Positions 35,720-46,021 of a stretch of 64,000 nucleotides of DNA are shown piece by piece. Made by a program: the position numbers and the translations under genes. The stretch comes from Alteromonas oceanisediminis. GTDB taxonomy: Bacteria; Pseudomonadota; Gammaproteobacteria; Enterobacterales; Alteromonadaceae. A model generated the notes under the pieces. It ran no database searches, was not told the DNA's origin, and saw nothing but the letters and a program-made list of their open reading frames with translations. The stretch covers positions 248,562 through 312,561 of the forward strand of contig NZ_JAHCTA010000002.1 in assembly GCF_018474025.1 (NCBI RefSeq), read 5' to 3'. Every line of letters starts with the position of its first letter. Position 1 is the first letter of the stretch.

Positions 35720-36334
35720 ATGAGAAACAAAAAAGTGTCTTCATCATTATTTTGGGCGCGCCATTTAGGCTTGGCGTTGGCGTTAATCGTCATCGCCGTG
35801 ATTGTGGTGCAAGTTCGACAAGAGAACGTCGAAACACCGAGTCCGGCTGGTGCGCCCGAGAAACGCTCTGTCGCTAGCGGGCTCAGTGCATTCTACGAAG
35901 AATTTCGGCTGAGTTCAGTCGATCCCATTCGTGACGAAATCGGTGATTTTGTGATGGAGTTAAGCGTCAGTGAAAAGCCGCTGGAAGAACGCCTTCAATC
36001 CATGGCTAGCGATGTTCGCCCGGTCAGTGGTCGCTGGGTGGGTGAGAAAAAATATCGTACGTTTAAAGCGGGTGGTACGTTACGCGAGTCTTTGTCGACC
36101 TATGCGCAGCAGGAAGGTATGCAGGTGATTTGGGATTTGGATCAGGATTTTGTCGTGAAGCACCAATTTCAGTTGGATACGACTATCGCTGAATCAGTGA
36201 AGCAAATTGCCAGTGCGATCAATAGCAATTTTCAGGGTGATGTCAGAGGCTACGTTTGCCCACAGCAACGTTCGCTAGTGCTCACTACCAACAACACGCG
36301 GTATCTCAAAGACAATTGCGTAGTGGCACGCTAG
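35720..36334 (+). CDS. TcpQ-domain membrane-anchored protein
   Basis: 204 residues: a short basic N-terminus, one membrane segment (LGLALALIVIAVIVVQV), a linker, and a C-terminal domain with GRWVGEKKYRTFKAGGTLRE, YAQQEGMQVIWDLDQDF and SAINSNFQGDVRGYVCPQQRSLVLT. This matches TcpQ (toxin-coregulated pilus biosynthesis protein Q) domain proteins, periplasmic modules in pilus-like or peptidoglycan-associated contexts. No pilus genes are near. It is probably co-transcribed with the acyltransferase. Confidence 0.75.
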   Translation: MRNKKVSSSLFWARHLGLALALIVIAVIVVQVRQENVETPSPAGAPEKRSVASGLSAFYEEFRLSSVDPIRDEIGDFVMELSVSEKPLEERLQSMASDVRPVSGRWVGEKKYRTFKAGGTLRESLSTYAQQEGMQVIWDLDQDFVVKHQFQLDTTIAESVKQIASAINSNFQGDVRGYVCPQQRSLVLTTNNTRYLKDNCVVAR

Positions 36335-36389
36335 CGTCCAGCGTGCCGTCAGGCTTTGACGATGGGTTGATAGTCCCATGGAACTATCA
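36325..36389. terminator. Two hairpins between convergent tcpQ-like and glnE genes
   Basis: GGCACGCT/AGCGTGCC (36325-36332 with 36340-36347, loop 7) begins inside the last codons of the TcpQ gene. A second dyad at 36368-36389 has 7-bp arms around CCATGG and is palindromic except for one pair. Neither has a clean T run, so a bidirectional, possibly weak, termination region is suggested. Confidence 0.45.
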
Positions 36390-36395
36390 GGTTGG

Positions 36396-39290
36396 TTAAA
36401 GTGCGTCGAACAGATCGCAATACAATGTTTTGACCACATCCAGATGGGCAGATATTTCATCAGACACAGCGTTGACCTCCTGATTCTGTAAATTAGCGCG
36501 ATGTATCGATTGACGTAAACTCAGATAACTCGCCTGCAGCGCTTTAACGTTTTTATCCGGTGTGATTTGAGCCGCTGACACAGCATCCAGAATACGTAAA
36601 TTATCAGGGTATTTGAGTAACTCGGGGCAGTCTGCGGCGAACGCCAGTACCCAAAATTGCACCATAAACTCAATATCCGTTATACCCCCCTCAGATTGTT
36701 TTAGGTCAACGTACCCCGTTTGTGTCTTAAGCAGATGCTGGCGCATCTTTTCACGCATTTCTGTGACGCGTTTACTCAATTCCGACGGGTCGCGTGGGTA
36801 CGCCAAGATATCATGCCGGATCCGTGCAAACTTGTCCGTCAACGCTGAACTACCCCACACCGGGCGAGCTCTAACCAAGGCTTGATGCTCCCATGTCCAG
36901 GCTTGCTGCTGTTGATAGTCATCAAAGCCATCAATATGGCTACACAGCATACCAGCGCTTCCATCCGGGCGCAGTCTCAGGTCAATGTCGTAGATATCGC
37001 CTAATTGGGTGTTGGTTGTCATTAAATGCATAAAGCGCTGCACCAGTTTCACGTAGAACTGTTGTGCACTGACTTCTTTTGCACCATCGGTATATTGATC
37101 ACGGTGAGCACCGTGTAGAAAAACCAAATCAAGATCAGATCCATAACCCAGCTCATAACCACCAAATTTTCCATAGGCAATAATCACCAAGTCGGGTTGA
37201 TCGACATTATTTCCACTGGGCTCGCCAAACCGGCGCTGCATGTCTTTCCATGCATAACGAACGACACTATCAAGCAACACTTCTGCTAGCGCAGTCAAAT
37301 AATCACTGACCTGATTGGTGGGTAGCGTTCCCATTACATCGGCCGCCGCAATGGTGAGCTGCTGACATAGCTTGAACTGACGCCATGCATTCATCATCGA
37401 TTCCAAATCGTCAGGGTCGATGCGCAGCAATGCTTGTTGCAGATCAGCCTGTAGCGAAGCACGCATATCGTCGATATTCAGGTGCTGCTTTTCTAGGTAG
37501 CGCAAGCTAAGCAACTCATCCAGCAAAAGCGGAAACTCAGCGAGTTGATTGGCAATCCACGGGCTTTGCGCGCACAACGTGAGTAGCTGTACGCGTGCAG
37601 GGTAGTTTTCCAAGAGTAAATCTAAATAAGGTGTTCTGCCGGCGATTTTCGCCAACAAAGGCGATACGCGGGCAAACAGGTCGACACGTAAGTCATCATC
37701 GCGCGATAGCAGATCAAACAGCAACTGCGGCAGCAAGCGATTGACAATGGATTGCCCGCGTTGGCCCATATGAGATTTAAGCATTTTCTGACGCAGTTCG
37801 CTGGCCAGTTCAAACAAATCGCTGGCTGCCTCAGGTGTGAGCGTGTCAGACAGGACTCCCTGCCAATCAGCTTCACTGAGTGACAAATTCCATAAGTCAT
37901 CACAACTCTGTAGTAAAGGATTGTCCGCGTCGGACTCTTGTTCTGGCGTTTCAATCAATTGGTTGAATTGGGCATGGATGCGCGCCATTGCCTGATCAAT
38001 CAGCTTCCGCGTGTCATCCCAATCAGGCTGATTCAGCAGCGTAGTGAGACGGTATTGATCGCGTGGTGTGTCGGGTAGTTGCTGAGTTTGCTCATCATTA
38101 AACTGTTGCAGACAATGCTCAGCTTTGCGCAGTAAATGATAATCCTCAATCAGCGTCTGCGCATCCTCGGAGTCAATCAGTTCTGCGTCCACTAAGGCTG
38201 CCAGCGCATCGTGCAATGAGGGAGTCTGTAACGTACGATGCTTGCCCGCATGGATAAGCTGCATACTCTGCACGAAAAACTCCACTTCGCGAATACCGCC
38301 CTTGCCCAGTTTGATATTGTCGACCAATCCTTTCCGGCGCACTTCTTTTTCAATGAGCATTTTCATGCTGCGCAGCGCTTCAAGTGCGGTGAAGTCGATA
38401 TAACGCTTGTACACAAAGGGTTGGAGCATTTTATACAAAGCGTCAGTGTGAGGTGAGGGTGGGTTGATGATGCGTCCTTTGAGCATGGCATACCTTTCCC
38501 ACTCGCGGCCTTGCTCCTGATAATATATCTCCAGTGCGTCAAAATGCGTTACCAGCGGACCACTGTCGCCAAACGGGCGCAAACGCATATCCACGCGAAA
38601 AACAAATCCATCGGCGGTGACCGTATCCAGGCAATGAATGAGTCGTTGTGCCAGGCGCGTAAAAAACTGCTGATTCTCAATCGATTTCTGGCGTTTCTCC
38701 GGGTCGGTTTGAGTGTCGCCCTTTTCCGGATAAGCAAAAATAAGATCGATATCTGACGAAAAGTTAAGTTCTCGGCCGCCTAGTTTACCCATGGCGATAA
38801 TACACAGTGGTTGCGGCTTGCTGTCATGCACGGGTGCACCATGACGCGCACTGAGTTTGTTGTATTGCCACTCATACGCCGCGACAATGAGTGTATCTGC
38901 CAATGCAGACACTTGGCGAAGCGACGACTCGATAGGCTGTTGTTTCACGATGTCATGATACGCGATAGCAAACAGAAGCTGATTTCGCCAGCGCCGTAAC
39001 GTGGAGTTCAAGGCCTCTTCGCTGTCACAGTCATCAATGTCGGGTACTATCATTTCCGTAAACAACGAATTTATCGTCGTTGATTCGCAGGGCAGGTTAC
39101 TGAGCAATCCTCGCTCCGATAAATCAGTCAGGGTATTGCCGTGGCGCTGGCACACCCGCTGTGCAAATTCACTCATGCTGAAGAGGGTCAGCATGTCTTC
39201 CTGAAGGTGTTCAGGAGGGTTATCAAGCTCAGACCAAACTTCCTCTGCGGCCGCGCTTAATTCGTTGGTAATTGTCGATGTGCTTGGCAT
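36396..39290 (-). CDS. glnE: Bifunctional glutamine synthetase adenylyltransferase / adenylyl-removing enzyme
   Basis: 964 residues, close to the 946 of E. coli GlnE. It attaches or removes AMP on glutamine synthetase in response to PII. Two nucleotidyltransferase domains: the N-terminal adenylyl-removing one with GKLGGRELNFSSDIDLIFAY, and the C-terminal adenylylating one with YGKFGGYELGYGSDLDLVFL. Each is followed by its helical partner (GIREVEFFVQ in the first, GGITDIEFMVQFW in the second). The helical linker carries the regulatory region. It stands alone, divergent from the DUF350 gene. Confidence 0.96.
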   Translation of the reverse strand: MPSTSTITNELSAAAEEVWSELDNPPEHLQEDMLTLFSMSEFAQRVCQRHGNTLTDLSERGLLSNLPCESTTINSLFTEMIVPDIDDCDSEEALNSTLRRWRNQLLFAIAYHDIVKQQPIESSLRQVSALADTLIVAAYEWQYNKLSARHGAPVHDSKPQPLCIIAMGKLGGRELNFSSDIDLIFAYPEKGDTQTDPEKRQKSIENQQFFTRLAQRLIHCLDTVTADGFVFRVDMRLRPFGDSGPLVTHFDALEIYYQEQGREWERYAMLKGRIINPPSPHTDALYKMLQPFVYKRYIDFTALEALRSMKMLIEKEVRRKGLVDNIKLGKGGIREVEFFVQSMQLIHAGKHRTLQTPSLHDALAALVDAELIDSEDAQTLIEDYHLLRKAEHCLQQFNDEQTQQLPDTPRDQYRLTTLLNQPDWDDTRKLIDQAMARIHAQFNQLIETPEQESDADNPLLQSCDDLWNLSLSEADWQGVLSDTLTPEAASDLFELASELRQKMLKSHMGQRGQSIVNRLLPQLLFDLLSRDDDLRVDLFARVSPLLAKIAGRTPYLDLLLENYPARVQLLTLCAQSPWIANQLAEFPLLLDELLSLRYLEKQHLNIDDMRASLQADLQQALLRIDPDDLESMMNAWRQFKLCQQLTIAAADVMGTLPTNQVSDYLTALAEVLLDSVVRYAWKDMQRRFGEPSGNNVDQPDLVIIAYGKFGGYELGYGSDLDLVFLHGAHRDQYTDGAKEVSAQQFYVKLVQRFMHLMTTNTQLGDIYDIDLRLRPDGSAGMLCSHIDGFDDYQQQQAWTWEHQALVRARPVWGSSALTDKFARIRHDILAYPRDPSELSKRVTEMREKMRQHLLKTQTGYVDLKQSEGGITDIEFMVQFWVLAFAADCPELLKYPDNLRILDAVSAAQITPDKNVKALQASYLSLRQSIHRANLQNQEVNAVSDEISAHLDVVKTLYCDLFDAL

Positions 39291-39413
39291 AATAGATAAC
39301 TTAACAATAAAACCATGTCGTATTTAAGTGTCGCATACCTGTTGGTGCATAACTAGCTGTAGGCTACCACCCACAGAAGCGCACTTTGAGATGATTTAAA
39401 AGGAACTTCCCGC

Positions 39414-40325
39414 ATGGACACTCTTGTTCAGCTCAATGCGCTGCACCCCCAATTATGGATTTATCTGTCGATAGATATTGGTATTGCGCTGTGCCTGCTT
39501 TTTGGTGTGCGTTGGCTAGCGGGGCGTTACTCAAATATTAGTGTGTCGAAAGAGTTGAGCGTACGCGACAATTTTGCCTTTGGGATCAGCGTAGCAGGCC
39601 GAATGCTGTCACTGTGTATTGTGATGGGCTCGGTGGTGGGGCGGCATGTGGGCGAAGGCTATCAAACCGCGGCATTGGGTATGCTGTTGTTTGGTCTGGT
39701 CAGTATTATATTGGTCAAGCTCGGTCGCGTCGCGCACGACAAGTTGGTCCTTAACCGGCTCGACAAAGAGCAAATGATCGACGATAAAAACATCAGTGTG
39801 GCGATAGTGGATGCAGCCAGCGCCATCGCTGCCGCCATTATGCTGCGTAGTATGCTGCTGTGGGTCGAAGGTACCGACATGAATGCGTTAGTCGCCATCA
39901 CCAGTGGCTTCAGTGTTGTACTCTTGGTACTCCTGATCATGACCCGAATTTACGAAGCCCGTTTTGCTTCACACAACCAGAACGATTCATTCCAGAAGAC
40001 CTTGTGTAAGGGGCAAGTCGCCTTGGCCATTGCGCATTCAGGTAACCTGATTGGAACCGCACTGATGGTGTCGGCTGCCGCATCATTATTGCGTTACAAC
40101 CCGGAAACCTATGTCAGCAACATCACCGGTTGGTTGTTTTCAAGCATTGCGCTGGCTGGCGTGCTATTGCTGTTAGTGGCTATCGCCAAAAGACTGGTCT
40201 TAGCAGGCTGTGATTGGAAGCAGGAAGTTGATCAACAAGTGAACGTGGGTGTGGCATCTATTCAGTGGGTACTCAGTGTCGGGATTGCAATGATTGTACT
40301 GGGTGTATTAACCCACGCGTCGTAA
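39414..40325 (+). CDS. DUF350 (UPF0719) inner-membrane protein, duplicated domain
   Basis: 303 residues with about eight membrane segments arranged as two DUF350 copies: RDNFAFGISVAGRMLSLCIV in the first half and NQNDSFQKTLCKGQVALAIA in the second. An AAGGAAC site lies 7-8 bases before the ATG. Relatives (YjfL type) are membrane proteins of unknown biochemistry, often near glutathionylspermidine or phage-shock-type genes; no such partner is present here. It is convergent with the GIY-YIG gene (10-bp gap). Confidence 0.82.
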   Translation: MDTLVQLNALHPQLWIYLSIDIGIALCLLFGVRWLAGRYSNISVSKELSVRDNFAFGISVAGRMLSLCIVMGSVVGRHVGEGYQTAALGMLLFGLVSIILVKLGRVAHDKLVLNRLDKEQMIDDKNISVAIVDAASAIAAAIMLRSMLLWVEGTDMNALVAITSGFSVVLLVLLIMTRIYEARFASHNQNDSFQKTLCKGQVALAIAHSGNLIGTALMVSAAASLLRYNPETYVSNITGWLFSSIALAGVLLLLVAIAKRLVLAGCDWKQEVDQQVNVGVASIQWVLSVGIAMIVLGVLTHAS

Positions 40326-40335
40326 ACGGTTGATG

Positions 40336-40704
40336 TTACAGTGGTAAATCGGGTAACGGCTGTGTACCTGCAATAACGGCCAGCTTCTTTTCGCGTCGCA
40401 GTGCTTTAATCCACCGCTCACAGCGTAATGCCTGAGAGTGATCACCAACGCACTGCTCAAATTTAAGTCGCAATGGGCCTTTCCCACGCAATGCTTTAGC
40501 GCCTTTGGTGGGGTGGTGCGCGTGCTCGGTGACGCGACGGTTAACGTCGGTAGTAATGCCGGTATACAGCTGGCCGAAGCGATTCTCAATAATGTACACC
40601 GACCAAACCGACGGTTGACTGTTGTCAGTGGCTGCTTTTTCTGGCGTGGCTGATATACTTCGTGGCATAACTCTCGATATCTTATTTGTGCTGGGCGCTG
40701 CCAT
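40336..40704 (-). CDS. GIY-YIG nuclease-superfamily protein (UPF0213/YhbQ-like)
   Basis: 122 residues (or 110 from ATG 40668). After a low-complexity N-terminus the GIY-YIG domain reads [20 protein letters not shown] then VNRRVTEH, with the catalytic Tyr/Arg positions of the UPF0213 group and an [11 protein letters not shown] helix. Stand-alone members are small nucleases with poorly known roles, possibly DNA repair. It is convergent with the DUF350 gene and divergent from hldE. Confidence 0.82.
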   Translation of the reverse strand: MAAPSTNKISRVMPRSISATPEKAATDNSQPSVWSVYIIENRFGQLYTGITTDVNRRVTEHAHHPTKGAKALRGKGPLRLKFEQCVGDHSQALRCERWIKALRREKKLAVIAGTQPLPDLPL

Positions 40705-40800
40705 TGTGCGATAGCGAGCCGATCAATACATGCAAGTGTATCGATTATGACGCGCCGCGCTGATAAAAACCAGATGCTGCAAAGGACATTCTACGCGCTT

Positions 40801-42225
40801 ATGAACTTACCTGACTTTAGCCAAACCCGCTTATTAATCGTAGGCGATCTGATGCTTGACCGCTACTGGAAGGGCAGCACTGCGCGGATCTCACCTGAAG
40901 CGCCTGTACCCGTGGTGAAAGTTGGCGAAACAGAAGATCGCCCCGGCGGTGCAGCCAATGTGGCCATCAATGCTGCCACGTTGGGCGCTCAAGTCACTTT
41001 GATGGGATTAGTGGGTGAAGATGAGGCTGCGGCAACATTACAACAGCGATTAGAAGCCATGAGCGTTGATTGCTGCTTCAGCGCAGTTGCTGGTTTCGAC
41101 ACAATTACCAAACTGCGAATTGTGAGTCGCAATCAACAATTATTGCGTCTGGATTTCGAAAAAGATTTCAGCAGCGTAGACAAGCAAACATTGTATGCGC
41201 AGTTCTCTGCCGCGCTCGCACAAACGGATGTTGTGGTTCTGTCGGACTACGCCAAGGGCTGCCTGAGCGACCCTCAGGCCTTCATTCAATTGGCGCGTGA
41301 ACGCAACATTCCCGTGGTAGTAGACCCGAAAGGCACTGATTTTGACCGCTACCGTGGTGCCACGTTACTGACGCCCAATATGAGTGAGTTTGAGGCCGTG
41401 ACCCGTACCTTTGTGGATGAGCCAACACTGACAGCAAGCGCCGCGCAGGTGAGCCAACAGTTGTCGCTGGATGCGCTCCTCATCACACGCTCTGAAAAAG
41501 GTATGTCGTTATTTACACAAAACGCTAGCCATACATTGCATCTACCTGCCAAGGCCCGCGAAGTGTACGATGTGACCGGCGCTGGCGATACGGTCGTTTC
41601 TACCCTAGCGGCGTGTCTCGCTGCAGGAGAAACACTGCCCACCGCCTGTGTGCTAGCGAATATCGCCGCCAGCATTGTCGTCGGTAAACTGGGTACATCC
41701 ACGGTCACGACCACTGAACTTGCGCTAGCGTTACGTGATGATCATCACCCGGATGGTGGTGTTATGTCACGCTCGCAATTAATCTCAGCAGTGCGAAATG
41801 CGCAAGTACGCGGTGAAAAAGTGGTTATGACAAACGGGTGTTTTGACATTTTACATGCAGGCCACGTCGCCTATCTGAATGAGGCCGCCAAACTTGGCCA
41901 GCGTCTGATTGTTGCTGTGAATACCGATGAATCTGTGCGGGCACTGAAAGGCGCTGGGCGACCCATCAATTCAATTGACCGACGCATGGCGGTACTAGCT
42001 GGGCTGGCTTCTGTCGACTGGGTAGTGCCCTTCGCCGAGGAGACGCCCAGAGACTTAATCGCCGCAGTGTTACCTGATGTTTTAGTGAAGGGCGGCGATT
42101 ACAAAATCGAAGATATTGCGGGCGGCAAGGAAGTCATGGCGAATGGCGGTGAGGTTAAAGTACTGCTATTCGAAGAGGGCGTATCAACGACAGCCATTAT
42201 CAGGCAAATCGTTGAGACGAACTAA
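40801..42225 (+). CDS. hldE: Bifunctional heptose-7-phosphate kinase / heptose-1-phosphate adenylyltransferase
   Basis: 474 residues from ATG 40801, matching E. coli HldE (477); longer in-frame starts at 40747 and 40774 exist but extend past the conserved N-terminus (MNLPDF). It makes ADP-heptose for the LPS inner core. The PfkB-type kinase domain (about 1-315) has [24 protein letters not shown] and [10 protein letters not shown]; the nucleotidyltransferase domain (about 340-474) has [12 protein letters not shown] and [10 protein letters not shown]. It immediately precedes the exopolysaccharide locus but is a core LPS gene. Confidence 0.95.
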   Translation: MNLPDFSQTRLLIVGDLMLDRYWKGSTARISPEAPVPVVKVGETEDRPGGAANVAINAATLGAQVTLMGLVGEDEAAATLQQRLEAMSVDCCFSAVAGFDTITKLRIVSRNQQLLRLDFEKDFSSVDKQTLYAQFSAALAQTDVVVLSDYAKGCLSDPQAFIQLARERNIPVVVDPKGTDFDRYRGATLLTPNMSEFEAVTRTFVDEPTLTASAAQVSQQLSLDALLITRSEKGMSLFTQNASHTLHLPAKAREVYDVTGAGDTVVSTLAACLAAGETLPTACVLANIAASIVVGKLGTSTVTTTELALALRDDHHPDGGVMSRSQLISAVRNAQVRGEKVVMTNGCFDILHAGHVAYLNEAAKLGQRLIVAVNTDESVRALKGAGRPINSIDRRMAVLAGLASVDWVVPFAEETPRDLIAAVLPDVLVKGGDYKIEDIAGGKEVMANGGEVKVLLFEEGVSTTAIIRQIVETN

Positions 42226-42414
42226 GCCGTTGGCCTTCGACGCTTAAGGGGGCTCAGCACGCGTAACAAATGTGTATCGCCAGCCAATGTGGTTTATGCG
42301 CGATAAAGTGCGGATTGATTTCAATATGATTGAGCCTTAAGCATTGTCAGCGAAGGGCTAAGCGGCTAAAGTGGCTGTCCGAAATTGTTTGCGTTCTAAC
42401 AGGGTGTGTTACGC

Positions 42415-43455
42415 ATGTACGAAAGTCATTACGGCCTCAATTCCAAGCCTTTTCAGTTAACGCCTGATCCGGCCTTTTTCTTCGCCAGTAAATGGCACAA
42501 ACGGGCCATGTCTTACCTGCAATATGGACTGTCGCAAGCTGAAGGGTTTATTGTCATCACCGGCGGCATCGGTACGGGTAAAACAACCATCGCCAACAGC
42601 CTCTTGGCGGATATCGAAGATGATATTGTCGCAGCCCAAATTGTGACGCCAAAACTGAACCCAGATGAATTGGTTAAAATGGTAGCGTCTAAATTTAATA
42701 TTGACGTTGCGAATAAAACCAAAACAGATTTATTGGAAGCGTTGGAAGCCTTTCTGTATGGACTCAGTAAGCAGGGAAAGCGCGCTTTACTGTTGGTGGA
42801 TGAAGCGCAAAACTTGCCGTTGGAAACCATTGAAGAGCTGCGTATGTTAAGCAACTTTCAACAGGCAGGTAAGCCACTGCTGCAAAGCTTTTTGTTAGGT
42901 CAGGAAGAATTGCAGCCAATACTGCGTGCGCCTAATATGGAACAATTTCGTCAACGTATTGTGGCATCTTGCCATCTGGCCCCGCTGTCGGTGGAAGAAT
43001 GTCGCGAGTATATCGAGTACCGCATGCACAATGCGGGTTGGAACGGCACCTCGTTGTTTTCAGATGACGCGTTCAAACGTATTCATGACTTTACCACGGG
43101 CATTCCGCGTAAAATCAATACGTTGATGGATCGTATCCTGCTCTATGGGTTTCTCGAAGAGCTTGAGCAACTGGATGGCGATGCGGTGAACGCCGTTGTT
43201 AGTGAAGTCAAAGAAGAAATGTTCGAACCGGTGGTAACCGCACCGGAACAAAGTCGCTCGATTAAGCAACAAGTCAGTGGAGAATTGCCTGAGCACGATG
43301 GTGAGGTACGCGATGTTGAGTACTACAAAACCATGCTTAACGAGTTAGTGGACGCCTTGGACAGCGCTATCAGTCATAAGGTCAAATTGACCCAATATAT
43401 TGATAAGCTGCTGAAAAAGAAATACAAGGCGTATGTGCGGTTGAAGGATGATTAG
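42415..43455 (+). CDS. ExeA-like AAA ATPase, XrtA-associated EPS type
   Basis: 346 residues from ATG 42415 (family start MYESHYGLNSKPFQLTPDP; an in-frame GTG lies 9 bases earlier). Walker A GGIGTGKTTI near residue 48 and Walker B ALLLVDEAQNLP near 125, then GKPLLQSFLLGQEEL and the sensor region TGIPRKINTLMDRILL. The acidic C-terminal tail ends in a basic helix. Length and start match the ATPase that accompanies exosortase-A exopolysaccharide clusters (TIGR03015-type, from memory). Its stop overlaps the stop of the facing barrel gene (ttag, 43452-43455), so it is transcribed towards the leftward EPS unit. Confidence 0.85.
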   Translation: MYESHYGLNSKPFQLTPDPAFFFASKWHKRAMSYLQYGLSQAEGFIVITGGIGTGKTTIANSLLADIEDDIVAAQIVTPKLNPDELVKMVASKFNIDVANKTKTDLLEALEAFLYGLSKQGKRALLLVDEAQNLPLETIEELRMLSNFQQAGKPLLQSFLLGQEELQPILRAPNMEQFRQRIVASCHLAPLSVEECREYIEYRMHNAGWNGTSLFSDDAFKRIHDFTTGIPRKINTLMDRILLYGFLEELEQLDGDAVNAVVSEVKEEMFEPVVTAPEQSRSIKQQVSGELPEHDGEVRDVEYYKTMLNELVDALDSAISHKVKLTQYIDKLLKKKYKAYVRLKDD

Positions 43456-45092
43456 AATTGATAATCTAAAGCCAACGTTAAGCGTCTTTCCTGATATTGG
43501 TTTGATTCATTGTCTGAGTCTCTGTCGATATAACTGATTTCAGTTGATGTCGACAAATGACGCGACCACGAATGTCTTATGCCTAAATCAGCGCGAATAA
43601 CATCGTTACGATCATCGCGGTCTACAAAGTCGGTACGGTTAAAATTGTTGTTTGAAAAAATAGAGGTCTTAACCCCAACTCGATAGTCGATGTTTACACT
43701 GGCAGTCAGGTTGTTCTGCTCCCGGTCGGTCTCCAAAAACTCCGTCACACCACCACCAATTGACGTGGAGACGGTTACTTTGCGGGTTTCGAAGCCAAAG
43801 TTAAGGGAGCCGGTTCTACGTAAAATCAGTTCTTCGCTGATTTCAGGGATATTCTGGAAAAATGCATTAAACTGTTCATCTGGTTGCAATTCGTACGCAA
43901 GGGTGTTCGGCAAGAAACAGTCGGACGCTTGGTTACTACCTACCGGGCATACAAACACACCCAGGTTTTCAAAATTGCTGACCAGACGCGTGAACGTAGT
44001 AAGCTCTTCATTGTAGGACGCTGACAGGCGCAAATGTCGGGTATTATAAACGAAGAGAAAGTCACCAGCTTCACCAAAGAAACGTCGACCGTAGCTAGCC
44101 TCTAAACGCGTGCGTTGGCTAAATGCCCAGATTACATCGAATGAAATAAAGCTTTCGTTATCTTGCTCGGCATCGTCGCTTTCAGTTTCGTTGTACTGTA
44201 CTGAAATGCGCCGGTTGTCAGACGCGTACCACTCCAATCCCGCACCATACGAAGTAAATTCTCTACTACCGGCACTGTCATTAGTAATTGTATTAGAATA
44301 TTGATTGCGCTCATCTTGAACATTGGTGATCAGTGAGACCTTGCTAAACAGGCCGACACTGAGTTCGCCGGCTACAGAGCGAGAGGTTATATCGCCGCGT
44401 GTACGGTTGCCTTCCGTTTTCTGCCATTGATTATTCACTGCCCAACGAACCCGTCTAAATTCCTCACCTTGACGCAAAGTGAAGAATGTCGCCAAATTGT
44501 TGTTATCCAGATTTCTTTCGCTATTAATATTGCGGTCACTTTCGACCTTTGCGCCCGATAGTTGCCAGTTAATGGCAACCCAGCGAGGATTGGGTGTCAC
44601 AAATTGTAGCGAGGCTGAGTTGGTGCGTATTCGACTTAAACTGTCTGATCCCGAGATGAAATCATTGGCAAAAACCTGAGAGGGATCGGTGTTTCTAAAA
44701 CGCAATTGTGAGTTATAGGAAAACTGTAAATAGTTGTCGATAATATTGACGTTGCTATCAAAGTTGTATTCTGTAAACGAACGCTCTGTGGAGCGGTCAG
44801 TGGCATCAATATCCTGATAAATATAAGAATGGTCAATATTCCACACTGCGCTGGCGATGGGGCCTTGATAACTCAACAAAATCGATGGGTTGATATTCAA
44901 GGCGGTCGTTTCACCGTTAATCCGTCTTGTGCCATCAGAACGCCCATCGGTCGCGACAATAGAGGTTCTGAGTCCAACTTCGCTCTCGATATTGGCACTC
45001 ACACCTGTGTGCCACATCGTAGTCGCTATCAACGTTAATCCGACGCTGGCAAGAGAATATTTAGCGCTGCGTTTGCTTAAATACATAGCCAT
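43452..45092 (-). CDS. Outer-membrane barrel protein of EPS system (TIGR03016-like)
   Basis: 546 residues. The signal peptide ends near GVSAN; the rest is long beta-strand-rich sequence with many Tyr/Arg/Asn pairs (ARWAINWQLSGAKVES type strands) and ends RLTLALDYQF. In XrtA-type EPS loci a large barrel of this kind is encoded beside the tyrosine kinase and is thought to form or support the polysaccharide exit path. The ATG shares its A with the kinase stop (TAATG), so translation is coupled. It is the last gene of the leftward unit. Confidence 0.82.
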   Translation of the reverse strand: MAMYLSKRSAKYSLASVGLTLIATTMWHTGVSANIESEVGLRTSIVATDGRSDGTRRINGETTALNINPSILLSYQGPIASAVWNIDHSYIYQDIDATDRSTERSFTEYNFDSNVNIIDNYLQFSYNSQLRFRNTDPSQVFANDFISGSDSLSRIRTNSASLQFVTPNPRWVAINWQLSGAKVESDRNINSERNLDNNNLATFFTLRQGEEFRRVRWAVNNQWQKTEGNRTRGDITSRSVAGELSVGLFSKVSLITNVQDERNQYSNTITNDSAGSREFTSYGAGLEWYASDNRRISVQYNETESDDAEQDNESFISFDVIWAFSQRTRLEASYGRRFFGEAGDFLFVYNTRHLRLSASYNEELTTFTRLVSNFENLGVFVCPVGSNQASDCFLPNTLAYELQPDEQFNAFFQNIPEISEELILRRTGSLNFGFETRKVTVSTSIGGGVTEFLETDREQNNLTASVNIDYRVGVKTSIFSNNNFNRTDFVDRDDRNDVIRADLGIRHSWSRHLSTSTEISYIDRDSDNESNQYQERRLTLALDYQF

Positions 45093-46021
45093 TATTCCGA
45101 CGGATTACCGTAGTAGTATCCATAATAATAGTCGCTACTTGCTCCGCTGTTTCGAACCGACTTATTGATAACAAAGCCTTTCGCCATGTCAGGAGACAAT
45201 AAATTGACCGCATCTTTAACAACTTGAAGTTTTGACTGGTTTTCTTCAACTACAATCACAGCTTGACCAGCTAAGTTCGCCAACACGGCGGTTTCGTTTA
45301 TCCCCAACAGCGGTGGCGTATCAATAATCACCACACGGTCACTGTAGCGACTGGAAAACTCACCCACTGTTTTGAGCATTTTCTCGCTCGACAGTAGCTC
45401 TGTGGACAGGTGATGCGACTTTCCGGCCGGTATGATACGCAATTTATCAATATTAGTATGATAAATGACATCAGTGAGCGACGGGCACTCGCCAAGCAAA
45501 TATTCCATCAAACCGTTACCACTATCCAAGCCCAGTTCACGGGCGATAGACGGTCGTAGCACGTCGGCATCGACTAACAGCACCGTTTTATCTTGCTCTA
45601 GGGCAATGCTGAGGGCGAGGTTAATCGCTGTATAGGTTTTTCCTTCATTCGGTCGTGCGCTGGACACCATGATAACATTGCTGTTGGTTAGCGTGCTCGA
45701 TAACGGACCAAACGCGGTCTTTAGTAATTTACGCTTGATGGCGCGATACTCATCATTTTTGCGCGAACGTGTATTGATAAGCGACAGGAAGCCGTTTCTA
45801 TCTAAGTGATCAACGTCAATATTGAAAAAATTAGACGACGTATTCCCATGGGTTTCATGCTGATGCTGCTCTTCGGGCTGGACCTGAACAGCAGGTGCAT
45901 CGGCTGCGGTATCCGCATTGGCAATAGCGTCTTCGGCTACGGGAAAGCTTGCAGAGTCTTTATCGGCCTGTTGACGTTTCTTTTGTCTTTCGCGCGCTAG
46001 GGCTTTTTCGATGGTATTCAT
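45092..46021 (-). CDS. BY-type tyrosine autokinase of EPS system
   Basis: 309 residues, cytoplasmic. P-loop region SSARPNEGKTYTAINLAL near 120, Walker A' VLLVDADVLRP, Walker B VVIIDTPPLLG, and a C-terminal Tyr cluster (SDYYYGYYYG) that serves as autophosphorylation tail. No membrane segments, so it is the separate kinase module that works with the Wzz-like protein encoded next to it; phosphorylation cycles control polymer length and export. Starts and stops overlap both neighbours as TAATG. Confidence 0.9.
   Translation of the reverse strand: MNTIEKALARERQKKRQQADKDSASFPVAEDAIANADTAADAPAVQVQPEEQHQHETHGNTSSNFFNIDVDHLDRNGFLSLINTRSRKNDEYRAIKRKLLKTAFGPLSSTLTNSNVIMVSSARPNEGKTYTAINLALSIALEQDKTVLLVDADVLRPSIARELGLDSGNGLMEYLLGECPSLTDVIYHTNIDKLRIIPAGKSHHLSTELLSSEKMLKTVGEFSSRYSDRVVIIDTPPLLGINETAVLANLAGQAVIVVEENQSKLQVVKDAVNLLSPDMAKGFVINKSVRNSGASSDYYYGYYYGNPSE

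Noticed and set aside
42226-42414. Sigma-54 (GG-N10-GC) promoter before the EPS ATPase, as expected for PrsR-controlled loci
   Set aside because: No site with correct spacing was found; two distant CTTAAG-containing repeats there have no clear meaning.
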